This document shows, piece after piece, positions 46,609 through 58,140 of a stretch of DNA of 64,000 nucleotides (position 1 is the stretch's first letter; each line of letters starts with the position of its first letter). The notes under the pieces were generated by a model. The model was given only the letters and a program-made list of their open reading frames with translations. It was not told the origin of the DNA and ran no database searches. Position numbers and translations under genes: made by a program. Origin of the DNA: Patiria miniata (taxonomy: Eukaryota > Echinodermata > Asteroidea > Valvatida > Asterinidae); assembly GCF_015706575.1 (NCBI RefSeq), contig NW_024037072.1, forward strand, positions 2,361,001 to 2,425,000, written 5' to 3'.

Positions 46609-49600
46609 TTTTCCCAAAAGCACATAGGCTTTGTACACGTTTATTCTACACGCCACTTTTGGCATTAATCTTTGTCAGACATCATTCAAAGTTGGCATAA
46701 GCATAGTCCCTATAGCAAAGATGTGTCCCGAAGATTGACGTCATGGTGACGTCATCGACTAATTTATTATAGATTTTTGAATATTTAATTTTTCCCATAG
46801 ACTTTGTACACAGAAATTTAAAACAAATTGTCGCTTTTCAAAGGGCATTTTCGACTCTTTGCCGGTTATTCATTTACACCACTCTTTGTCCAAGCAAAGA
46901 CCCTAATTCAAACAACATTGTGGAATGATGACGTCATGATGACGTCATCCTGTATTTATTTATAGGCAATTAAATTTCGACACTTTTAATATTTAAAAAT
47001 GCATAAGAAATCAACCGTACGCGTCCGCAGCATTCTGTTGCCGGCAAGTGGTAGAGTAGATTGAGGTCTTCATTTCATTCAGTGTGCGTGCAATCACGTG
47101 ACCCTTGCTTCCGGTCGAAAAAGGCCCAAACCGGAAGTGGCTTATTATTTGAAAATGGTAATAGAAATGAACTTCCTTTTAACGGTGTTAGTCTCTTGGC
47201 CGATAGAATTCTTCAAATCATTTACCGATGACGTCATGCAATCTTCGAGCACCCTCTAGCGACAGGTTGAAAATTAGCAAAAATGTATTTTGAATAGATG
47301 TCTGTGGCGAAGTTTGTCGGAATCGCCTAAATATTGGTGTATATAATGACCTTGACCCACTTAAGACGTGTGCGAAGTTTAAGGCAAATGACGTCATCAG
47401 ACCGGAAGTTATAATAAAAAGACCCTTTTTCATTTGAAAATTCCTGAAAAATCAACCATGGCAGTTTTTATATTTGTTTTTACTTTAATTGTCGATTGAA
47501 GGGTAGGTCTAAAACATTTCAAAGTTTCGAGGCGATAAGCGAACTCGAACATACCCTGCGCACGCTTAAAACTTCACGTTGACAATACCTCTGCTTCAAA
47601 ACATGCACAGGACAGGACGTCCACAATGTACATGTACATGTACATGCACGTACGTTGTACATAGGCACATACATCGTATGTCAGTCAGCCTGCAGCGCAC
47701 GTGTTGCTGAGGTCAAATCCTGTCCACAGTGACCGTTTTAGCCGATTTTCGGCTAACTTTGACAGATTTTATGTTCATGCATGCGCATAGACAGGGACGT
47801 ATTATATCACTTTTGGCATTAATCTTTGTCAGACATCATTGAAAGTTGGCATAAGCATAGTCCCTATAGCCAAGATGTGTCCCGAAGAGTGACGTCATGA
47901 TGACGTCATCAAGTGATTTATTATGGATTTATGAATAATTAATTTTTCTCATAGACTTTGTACCCAGCTTTCTAATTCTCCACAAGTCTTTCCCTATACA
48001 ACACTGATATATCTTACTGAGTAGTTCTGAACTTCGGCTGAGAATTACTATGAGAAGGAAAAAGAAATCGTATTTTTTTACGCCTCTCATTTGATTGAAA
48101 ATATTCCCAAGTGTTAGAATAGCAAGTAATATTTGATAAAAATGTTTCAGTTTAAAGGCAAATCACGTATTTAAAGGTGCAGTTTTTCTGCTGTTGGATT
48201 TTTAACCCATTGACTTTGTACACGTTTTCAAGGCACCATTTTTATAACTTGGTGATCTGGAATCGTCATCAAAGTTACAGCCAAGGAAGACCCTCATAAA
48301 AAAATTCTGCCTAGACTATGACGTCACGATGACGTCATCACCTAATTTTTTTATTGATTTTTGAAAATTTACGTACATATTGTGAAGTCTTATATCTACA
48401 GAAATGTAAGTCCGATTGGGTTGAAACTTGGTATGTGGCTATACCAGGATGTGTTATAGATTAAAAATGAGGTGACGTCATGATGACGTCATCCTGAGAT
48501 TTTATATGAATATTTATTTGTTTGGACCTTTTAGCCATATCTCCCGAACGCAACATGCAAAATGCAAAATTCTTTTGACAGATTTTATGTTCATGAATAT
48601 TCAGGGCATATTATTGATTAAAAAAAATCATAATGCGGAAAAGCCCTATGTTCTGTTGCAAACAGACATAGACCTCTAGTTTCTATCTTCTTCTTCTTCT
48701 TCTTTTTGTCGCCTAAATCCCATAGACTTTGTACACGTTTTTTCTCAGTGCCACTTTTGGTATTAATCTTCGTCTTACATCATTCAAATTAAGCATAGTC
48801 ATAGTCCTTATAGCAGAGATGTGCCCCGAAGAGTGACGTCATGGTGACGTCATTGACTAATTTATTATAGATTTTTGAATATTTATTTTTTCCCATAGAC
48901 TTTGTACACAAAAATTAAGAAAAAATTGTCGATTTCCAAAGGGCATTTTCGACTCTTTGCCAGTAATTCATTTACACCACTCTTTGTCCACGCAAAGACC
49001 CTAATTCAAACAACATTGTGGAATGATGACGTCATGATGACGTCATCCTGTGTTTATTTATAGGCAATTAAATTGTGACACTTTTAATATTTAAAAATGC
49101 ATAAGAAATCAACCGTACGCGTCCGCAGCAATCTGTTGCCGGCAAGTGGTAGAGTAGGTTGAGGTCTTCATTTCATTCAGTGTGCGTGCAATCACGTGAC
49201 CCTTGCTTCCGGTCGAAAAAGGCCCAAACCGGAAGTGGCTTATTATTTGAAAGTGGTAATATAAATGAACTTGCTTTCAACGGTGTTAGTCTCTTGGCCG
49301 ATAGTATTCTTCAAATCATCTACCGATGACGTCATGCAATCTTCGAGCGCCCTCTAGCGACAGGTTGAAAATTAGCAAAAATGTATTTTGAATAGATGTC
49401 TGTGACGAAGTTTGTCGGAATCGCCTAAATATTGATGTATTTGATGACCTTGACCCACTTAAGACGTGTGCGAAGTTTTAGGCGAATGACGTCATCAGAC
49501 CGGAAGTTATAATAAAAAGACTCTTTTTCATTTGAAAATTCCTGAAAAATCAACCATGGCAGTTTTTATATTTGTTTTTACTTTAATTGTCGATTGAAGG

Positions 49601-51589
49601 GTAGGTCTAAAACATTTCAAGGTTTCGAGGCGATAAGCGAACTCGAACATACCCTGCGTACGCTTAAAACTTCAGGTTGACAATACCTCTGCTTCAAAAC
49701 ATGCACAGGACAGGACGTCCACAATGTACATGTACATGTACATGCACGTACGTTGTACATAGGCACATACATCGTATGTCAGTCAGCCTGCAGCGCACGT
49801 GTTGCTGAGGTCAAATCCTGTCCACAGTGACCGTTTTAGCCGATTTTCGGCTAACTTTGACAGATTTTATGTTCATGCATGCGCATAGACAGGGACGTAT
49901 TATAGAACTTTTGGCATTAATCTTTGTCAGATATCATTGAAAGTTGGCATAAGCATAGTCCCTATAGCCAAGATGTGTCCCGAAGAGTGACGTCATGGTG
50001 ACGTCATCAAGTGATTTATTATGGATTTATGAATAATTAATTTTTCTCATAGACTTTGTACACAGCTTTCTCCACAAGTCTGTCCCTATACAACACTGAT
50101 ATATCTTACTGAGTAGTTCTGAACTTCGGCTGAGAATTACTATGAGAAGGAAAAAGAAATCGTATTTTTTTACGCCTGTCATTTGATTGAAAATATTCCC
50201 AAGAGTTAGAATAGCAAGTAATATTTTATAAAATTGTTTCAGTTTAAAGGAAAATCACGCATTTAAAGGTGCAGTTTTTCTGCTGTGGGATTTTTAACCT
50301 ATTGACTTTGTACACATTTTCAAGCCACCATTTTCATAACTTGGCGATCTGGAATCGTCATCAAAGTTACAGCCAAGGGAGACCCTCATACAAAAATTAT
50401 GCCAAGACTATGACATCATGATGACGTCATCATCAAGTGACTTATTATGGATTCATGAATAATTAATTTTTCTCACAGACTTTGTACACAGCTTTCTCCA
50501 CAAGTCTGTCCCTATACAACACTGATATATCTTACTGAGTAGTTCTGAACTTCGGCTGAGAATTACTATGAGAAGGAAAAAGAAATCGTATTTTTTTACG
50601 CCTGTCATTTGATTGAAAATATTCCCAAGAGTCAGAATATCAAGTAATATTTTATAAAAATGTTTCAGTTTAAAGGCAAATCACGTATTTAAAGGTGCAG
50701 TTTTTCTGCTGTGGGATTTTTAACCTATTGACTTTGTACACGTTTTCAAGCCACCATTTTTATAACTTGACGATCTGGAATCGTCATCAAAGTTACAGCC
50801 AAGGAAGACCCTCATACAAAAATAAAGCCAAGACTATGACGTCACGATGACGTCATCACCTAATTTTTTTTTATTGAATTTTGAAAATTTACGTACATAT
50901 TGTGAAGTCTTATATCTACAGAAATGCAAGTCCGATTGGGTTGAAACTTGGTATGTGGCTATACCAGGATGTGTTATAGATTAAAAATGAGGTGACGTCA
51001 TGATGACGTCATTTTGAGATTTTATATAAATATTTGATTTTTTTTTTACCTTTTAGCCATATCTCCCGAACGCAACATGCAAAATGCAAAATTCTTTTTT
51101 GCATTTGGTCTGTTATGTAATAGCTATTCGCAAAAAAAGTGGAAAATGTGTGACGTCATCATGACGTCATCAAAATGCGATTTTTCAAAACTCATGTAAG
51201 GAAAGGTCCAATTGTCATGAAACCTGGTGGGTAGGTAGTTAATCATACTAGTATGCAAAGTTCAAAGTGACGTCACGATGACGTCATCAAAAAAATTTAA
51301 AGATATTTGTCGATTTTCAAAGTGCGTTTTCGACTCTGCCCCAGTAATTTATTTAGATCACTCTTTGTCCAAGCAAAGACCTTGTACACACGCACATACA
51401 TCGTATTGCCGAGGTCAAATCCTGTCTACAGTGACCGTTTTAGCCGATTTTCGGCTAACTTTGACAGATTTTATGTTCATGCAAATTCAGGGCATATTAT
51501 TGATTAAAAGAAATCATAATGCGGAAAAGCCCTATGTTCTGTTGCAAACAGACATAGACCTCTAGTTTTTTTTTCTTCTCCTTTTTCAG

Positions 51590-52620
51590 ACTTTTTCTCC
51601 ATAGGTTTAACACACGTTTCTTCTACCACTCCACTTTGCCACTTTTTGAAATCCGATTGATTTCCAACTTGGTACATACTTAGACCACCACCCACAGATG
51701 GTCCTAGAAGAAATTTGTGATCGTGACGTCATCAGGTGTCAGGTTACATCACATTAAAGATGCATTTTTCCCCATATGTTTTGTACACGTTTTAAAACAC
51801 TCCAGTTTGGCATCTTCGTAAATCCGATCGACTTTAAACTTAATTCATACTTAGACCACCACCCACAGATAGTTCTAGACGAAATTCGTGATCGTGACGT
51901 CATCAAGTGTCAGGTTACGTCACATTAAAGATGCATTTTTCCCCATAGGGTTTGTATATGTATTAAAACGCTCCATTTCGGCACTTTCGTAAATCCGATC
52001 GACGTTACACTTGGTACACACTTAGACCATCACCCACAGATGGTTCTTGAAGAAATTCGTGATCGTGACGTCATCAGGTGTCACGTTACTTCACATTAAA
52101 GATGCACATTTTCCCTATATGTTTTGTACACGTTTTAAAACACTCCACCTTGGCACCTTCATAAATGCGATCGACCTCAGACTTAATACATACTTAGAGC
52201 ACCACCCACAGATGGTCCATTGTGATCATGGCGTCATCAGGTGTTGGGTTACGTCACATTAAAGATGCGTTTTTCCCCATATGTTTTGTACACATTTTAA
52301 AACACTCCACTTTGGCACCTTCGTTAATCCGATCGACCTCAGTCTTGATACATACTTGGACCACCACCCACAGATGGTCCTAGAAGAAATTCGTGATCGT
52401 GACGTCATCAGGTGTTTGGTTACATCACATTAAAGATGCATTTTTCCCCATAGGGTTTGTACACGTTTTAAAACACTCTACTTTTAATTGGCACTTTTGT
52501 AAATTATGCGAGCGACGTTAGACCTGGTACACACTTAGACTACCACCCACAGATGGTCCTAGAAGAAATTCGTGATCGTACCAATGCCAAGATGGGTTAT
52601 AGACAAATTCATGTGATGTC
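51590..52620. repeat. Tandem array of six monomers of about 171 bp
   Basis: Monomer starts near 51599, 51771, 51942, 52113, 52276 and 52447 (CCCATATGTTTTGTACACG type). Each contains CACCCACAGATGGTCC and GTGATCGTGACGTCATC, or close variants, and CACATTAAAGATGCA. Divergence of about 10-20% between monomers shows this is not an assembly stutter. Confidence 0.88.
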
Positions 52621-53159
52621 ATCATCAAATGTCATGTGACGTCCCTTAAAGGGGCATTTTGTTCTTTATAGGTACATATGTACATGTACATATAATGTGC
52701 TGTTATAGATGACATTTTTAGTGACGTCACTGATTGTTCATGACGTGCACAGAGTATTTCGAATATCCGAAACAGCTTGTGTTTGTCCACAAACTCATCT
52801 CTAGTTAATGTTGTTTTGCTAAGCATAATGGGCCTATTGTTCTGACCGCCGTCTTGAACCTATACCATTCGTACAAAATAGCAAACTCATACATAATCCC
52901 TAATTAATACATCCGGTAATCCTCTTATCTTTTGACTGACCACAAAATCCCTCTTCATTCCCTCCTCGCACCGCCCCCCCCCCCCACAATCCCCATGGAA
53001 CGTGTACAGGGGACCCCGCCCCACAGCACTACTTATAGAATGCCGTAATCTGAATAGCCACCGTTCATTATGAGGTGTTAAATGCTGTGATTCTGTGGAC
53101 AAATGTAAAGAACTTACAATTAGCCACTCGTTATAGTAATATTAACAATTTGGTGCTTA

Positions 53160-53412
53160 TTATAGCGCTTTATACAAAGGTCTCAAAGCGCTTCACAATT
53201 ATTACCCTTGTTCGTCTAGTCCTAAGACCTTTTTTGCAGCAGCTCGAGAGAAGCGCATTTTGATCTCTACCTTCACATGCACCCATTGGGTTGAGAGGCA
53301 ATAGTCGTAAAGTGTCTTGCCCAAGAACACAAGCACAATGTTCCCGGTCAGAATTCGAACCAACGTACCACGGCACATGAGTCAACACCGTACCTATTGG
53401 ACCACAGCGCTC
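53160..53412 (-). mobile_element. tRNA-derived SINE-like repeat, copy 2
   Basis: The minus strand has GGTCCAATAGG (A-box-like) and GGTTCGAATTC (B-box-like), as in the copy at 8070-8262. The plus strand opens with TATAGCGCTTTATACAAAGG, a type of sequence common in dispersed retroelement tails. Confidence 0.65.
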
Positions 53413-53986
53413 CACATGGACGATTCCTTGCTCTTTGGTTATAGCCTACAGGGTTGCGTATTCTCCTACGGTCGTTGTCCTCTACCTATGCAATACATGT
53501 GCATAGATTAATGTTGCCAGGATGGCGGAATCCCTCTGCTAAACTGCCCTCAAGTGGCCGTCTAATTGGTCCCCATTGGTTCGAACATCCATTTTCATTA
53601 TTGTTTTTGTTTTGTCTTCTCTTCCTTTTACACAGATGTATTCAGCATGTCCTGTCCCATCTTCATCTGACACTGCCTCATATTGCAACGGATCTGTTTT
53701 TCAACCCCGTTCCATCGAAGAAGCTCGACGGAGCGCAAAATGCACAAGGATTTACAGCAGATTGAAGTGCGTAATGAAACCACGGTTGTTACCTGCTCCA
53801 CTTGGTTGACAGACTCCAGTATATACTCGTGGGACTTCAAAGTGCATTTCTGTGCATCGCTTCATCACCAGAAGAAGCCATAATTACGAGGATCAAGAAT
53901 ATTTGGTTAATTCAACATGAATAGTTTTTGAACCGGTATTTTTTAATGGTCTTAAACTATTAGAGATGTACTGTCCGCGCTCTTAA

Positions 53987-54501
53987 AAGGTAATTACAAC
54001 ATTTGCAAACATCAAAAAATAAAACTACCAAATCATTTTGAAATACCTTGCTGAACTGTTAGTGAATGACAGTGTAAAGCATCCTGTAAAATCATGGCAC
54101 CTGGTATACTGTCATTTTCAAGAAAAGTGGTATTTTTGTATCAATTTCCAATGCTGATCAGCCGATCAGCGTTGGAAACAACTGGCTTTTTTTTCAAATA
54201 CTGGCCCCCATTGGCCATCGCACTTGTTTGCAATCGATTACACACCTATGAACGGGTACAAGCCAGCTAGACTGGTTCCCTGACCTTACAATTCTCCAAT
54301 ATATGTAAACTGCTCTGTTTCTTCTTAAATGGAGTCAGGGAACCAGACTACAGGAAAATGATTGTTTTTCTTGGTTTTTATAGCATTTTCGAACCCAAAA
54401 CCTCAAAAAAGTCAGTGTAACTATATTTGCTTTATATTTCCAACCCCCCAATTCCATCCATTTCTGAAAATTACAGCAAAAGCAAATTATGTATATTCCC
54501 T
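53987..54501. mobile_element. TTAA-type MITE family, copy 2
   Basis: Flanked by TTAA at 53983-53986 and 54502-54505, with ends AAGGTAATTACAACATTTG and GTATATTCCCT. The central hairpin has arms GCTGATC and GATCAGC at 54153-54170. The interior contains TAGACTGGTTCCCTGACC. Confidence 0.85.
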
Positions 54502-54509
54502 TTAAACAA

Positions 54510-55715
54510 TTTTAATTCTATAGTCCGAACGAATTTTCAACAAATTTCAAACTCATTTATTTGGGTTGCATTCCGTTTCGCACAAGATGAGCCTCTCTTG
54601 GAGTAGACTGGCTCCCAGTTCCTTGTTTTTTAAAAATTTTGTGCTCGATGTTTACCCAAAAGTAAATACGTTTTGTATTGCTAAACTATAATCATCAAGT
54701 ATAATCTGTTTTTGAATGAAACTGCTGCAAACTGCTCACTGGATTGATGCTATAGCACAACCATTCCCTAAGGCAAAGAAATTCGAAAATTGCACGGACT
54801 TAGCATCCGTCAGTCCGGGAATATTAATTTTCTATTCAAACATTCCAGTCTGTAGATGTACATGTATTTTGAAGCGATACCCACTCTTACTTTATATGTT
54901 TTTTTTTTATATATGTATTTGAAGTTTTTATATTTACCTGAAATACCTGGAGTTTTCAAAGAATCATTTGATATTTATTTATCTGTTTTGTAAAATGTTT
55001 CTAGAGACTGTAGTATACGGTAGTGTGAACCCCAACCTATGTGTTTCAATGTTTGAACAATTTAGACCCCTACATGCTTTGGTATAACATGAATTAGTCC
55101 TCTCAAGACTGTGACTTCTTCCCTAATTTACAGTGCGAATTGCACCATTAGCATTTTGGAACGATTGGAAAAAGCGCCCTCATTTGGTGACGGGCACCTA
55201 GTCATCCGTCGGAGTTTTCAGCATGTCCGTGTGTGTGAAATAAAAACAAAACAACCGAAATATTTATTTTCTTTTTACAACCTGATATTAATGTCAAATA
55301 CAGTGTACAGGGTAAGTGAAAGAAAAGAAAACCCAAATGGTGCCCCCTATTTTTGGTTTAAGTTCTACATGTAGCACTTTCCCATCACGGGTGTACGTTG
55401 CTATATATACCATTGTACGTTGCTATATATACCATTTTGAAAAGGGGGGTTGCATCATGAAATTTGCAGACGGACCGTCACGTAAAATGAGTGTAACTGA
55501 TAACTTCCGCCCAAAATGATCCATTTAACTCCATTTCTAAATTTCTCCACAAAAATATTAATGGTAATTTATGTTTATTACTTTGGATGGATTTAATTTC
55601 TCAGTGGGAAAAGTTCTTCATCAAAAGTAAATCGTCAAAATTTGGCCCTGACATAATGTTGGACATTTGCTCGTCACAAAATCTTGTACACGTACACGCT
55701 CAGGCCCATCAAAAC
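54510..55715. other. Non-coding stretch
   Basis: No gene recognised. A 22-bp direct repeat (GTACGTTGCTATATATACCA unit) occurs twice near 55392-55437. Confidence 0.5.
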
Positions 55716-55721
55716 TAAAAG

Positions 55722-56444
55722 CAATGAATATTATTTATCATCTCGTTTTAAAAAGTTTTTAATAAGCAATTAACAGTTAATAAAACCTATATATTATACT
55801 CGGAAATACTCGGGCGCTATCCGATTGTCGACCAAATTAATTCGGCAAACATGATGAATCTTAGGTCAGGTCAACCTCGTCCCCAGTGCTTACTTTATTC
55901 CCAACGTTTCCAATAATAAGCCCTGGATAGGAAACTTTGATATGAACTATGATACTGCATGTTGTCTCGATAAGATCGTAACAGTTAAATTAAATAAATC
56001 GTGTTTTCGTAACTCACGCCATGCTTGCGCTGCGACGAATTGACTCTGTTTTTACCCTAGACACCGCATACAAAAACAAACGCTAGTGTAACGCATATCC
56101 AGGCACCAGACTATTCCTCATTTGCATACGTGTTCAAAAATCTTGCACATGCAAATGATCCAATACCAGGGTGAGAGAGCAGGTAGTGATGGGCGCGTAC
56201 TGTTCGACATCCTGGGGACGGTGGTTGAGGCCAGGTAGCCTCCGGCAATACATTGTATTACAATTTACGTCACGTGACTAAAACGGGAGGAATTCTTCCA
56301 TTTTCCGAAAATGTCCGAAGTTTGCCGAGTTCATTTCGTCGACACTCAGATAGCGACCGAGTATTTCCGAGTGTTTAATTAACTGCTAATTGCTTATTAA
56401 AAACTTTTCAAAATGAGTTGATAATTAATATCCATTGCTTTCAT
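55722..56444. mobile_element. Foldback element, arms of about 125 bp
   Basis: The left arm has AAAGCAATGAATATTATTTA, TTTTTAATAAGCAATTA and CTCGGAAATACTCGG. The right arm has the inverse of each in mirror order, up to CATTGCTTTC near 56444. The centre includes a block shared with 1845-1970. Confidence 0.8.
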
Positions 56445-57469
56445 TAAGAAAACTTGAAGTTCAAAGACGTTTTTGTACATCAAGTATACTCGGATCGTAT
56501 GGGCGAACTTTTTGCTGCGTCATGTACAATTTTGAATTTGACGATCGTTACCGAGATGTTCCAAAACTCGGTCTTTATCGGCTCCGCCTGCTAACAGTGC
56601 TATTTGGGTGCCTAATTTTGAAGATTCCAGATCAACATTAGTCAATGTGATTTTACAGAAATCATGATATTACGAATAGCAAGTGATTTATTTACAAATT
56701 TGATCAGAACATTAAAAGCTATAAGTGATAAAGCGAAATCGGAAACGGAGCCGAGCTATGAAAAAAGGCCGTCAATGTCGTCATGTTTATTTTTAGCCAC
56801 GGAGGCTACAATTTTAGCGCCGGGAATAATTGTCAGGTCTAGGGAACTAGACTACGCTGAGCCACTCAATATTTGTATAACAGCCATAGACTGAGTGCGC
56901 CCTCTTTTGTTGCTCAGTGGCGCGTTTATGATTTTTATCCTGTACAAGTACAACACGTTAAACGACACCCTCCACTGATACTGGTGAAGGCCGTTACCTG
57001 TTCTGTGTTTGTACATTGAGCTATAGCTCCATGGTTTATACGACGTAATTGTGTAGAGGCCTATGACAAGTAGCGGTAGTACCTCCATGATCACATGGAT
57101 CTGCCGAGTGCGTAACGGAAGGTCTACCTCTGTTTAATAGCTCCATGCTGTACGAGGTGAGTTTAGTGGTGTTAAACAACAGGTGCCTATTCCTACTTCC
57201 ATGATACATGTGCGTTCTTCGTTGTCTTGTGTAGTGGAACAAACGCAGACTGGTCTCTGGGACCTCGAGTGCAGAAAAGCATGCAAAACAAAATCAGGCC
57301 AACTTTACTCGCTCTTTAGTCTTTAGGCTATAGCTAACAAATTTCTCCATTTTTTTTTATGGGGTGAAGACTAGGTCCTTAGCATTTCACCAGAGAAGTT
57401 TGAGGTCTCGGTTCAATTTATTACAGGAGACTTTTCTTTAAATTTTTTGCACCCTGACATGCCTGAGAG

Positions 57470-57936
57470 TAGCCCCATAAATGTGGCCTATTTACTGGAC
57501 TGCCTCCGTAAACATAGGCCACACATCCACATGTACAAAAATCTTGTCGACGGAGCCAAATTTTGATTTTCACATTTAGGCTTAGTTTGTAGGGTTTTTT
57601 TGCTTTAGAAGCATACTCACCCTCTTTATAGGCTAATCAGAAAGTGCTGCCTTTTTCAGATGTATATTTTTCGTGAAATTTCCAGATTCATTTTTACACA
57701 TTTGCGTATCAAAATTTCAACATGAAATTTCACAAAAATTAGACATCTGAAAAAGGCAGCTCTTTTTGATTAGCCTATAAAGAGGGTGAGTATGCTTCTA
57801 AAGCAAAAAAACCCTACAAACTAAGCCTAAATGTGAAAATCAAAATTTGGCTCCGTCGACAAGATTTTTGTACATGTGGATGTGTGGCCTATGTTTACGG
57901 AGGCAGTCCAGTAAATAGGCCACATTTATGGGGCTA
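57470..57936. mobile_element. Near-perfect foldback element with 9-bp duplication
   Basis: Two arms of about 205 bp are near-perfect inverse copies around a loop of about 55 bp (about 57685-57740). The left begins TAGCCCCATAAATGTGGCC and the right ends with its inverse. The flanks GCCTGAGAG (57461-57469) and GCCTGAGAG (57937-57945) are identical 9-bp target duplications, the size typical of Mutator-like elements. No transposase is present. Confidence 0.92.
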
Positions 57937-58106
57937 GCCTGAGAGCTGAGAGCGATGCCAATTTGTGATTTCAATTTGAAGCCTAATAGTAGACTAGTAG
58001 TATACATGTCCAACTTTTTTGAGAAAATTGACCCTTCCGTTGTCCAGTGGCAAAAAAAAATCCATACTGGGCCACCACTCATATTCCTTAATTAGTCCGA
58101 AAATTT

Positions 58107-58140
58107 GGGACTCTCAATACTGTGTATGAGAGTCCCAAAA
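58107..58140. repeat. Hairpin TTTGGGACTCTCA
   Basis: TTTGGGACTCTCA and its inverse TGAGAGTCCCAAA are separated by about 10 bp. Around it, CCATACTGGGCCACCACTC (58062) and GAGTGGTGGCCCAGTATG (58755) are inverted, so the whole 58060-58780 segment may be one element. Confidence 0.6.

Larger units (their letters stand above)
46362..52785. repeat. 6.4-kb composite repeat dense in TGACGTCA palindromes
   Basis: Non-coding array in three parts. Part one is about 46.6-48.69 kb. Part two, about 48.69-51.58 kb, is the same unit repeated at an offset of about 2097 bp, with an extra internal duplication of about 424 bp near 50.03-50.87 kb. Part three, about 51.59-52.62 kb, has monomers of about 171 bp. 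Most sub-blocks begin with CATAGACTTTGTACACG or a variant and contain TGACGTCA. By hand count 34 exact TGACGTCA sites are present, 12 of the groups being exact pairs spaced 11 bp start to start. CCGAAACAGCT occurs at both outer ends in the same orientation (about 46379 and 52769). Confidence 0.85.

Noticed and set aside
46393..46668. Lys/Glu- or Phe/Ser-rich frames on both strands
   Set aside because: Produced by the TTC microsatellite and T tracts.
46362..52785. CRISPR array or bacterial insertion
   Set aside because: The repeats are long and diverged, there is no spacer pattern, and the surroundings are clearly animal.
53576..53883. Open block after an acceptor-like TTTTACACAG, with overlapping frames of 66-103 codons
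   Set aside because: In the phase required by the LURAP1-like donor it stops after about 11 codons. The other frames show no family resemblance and no downstream donor.
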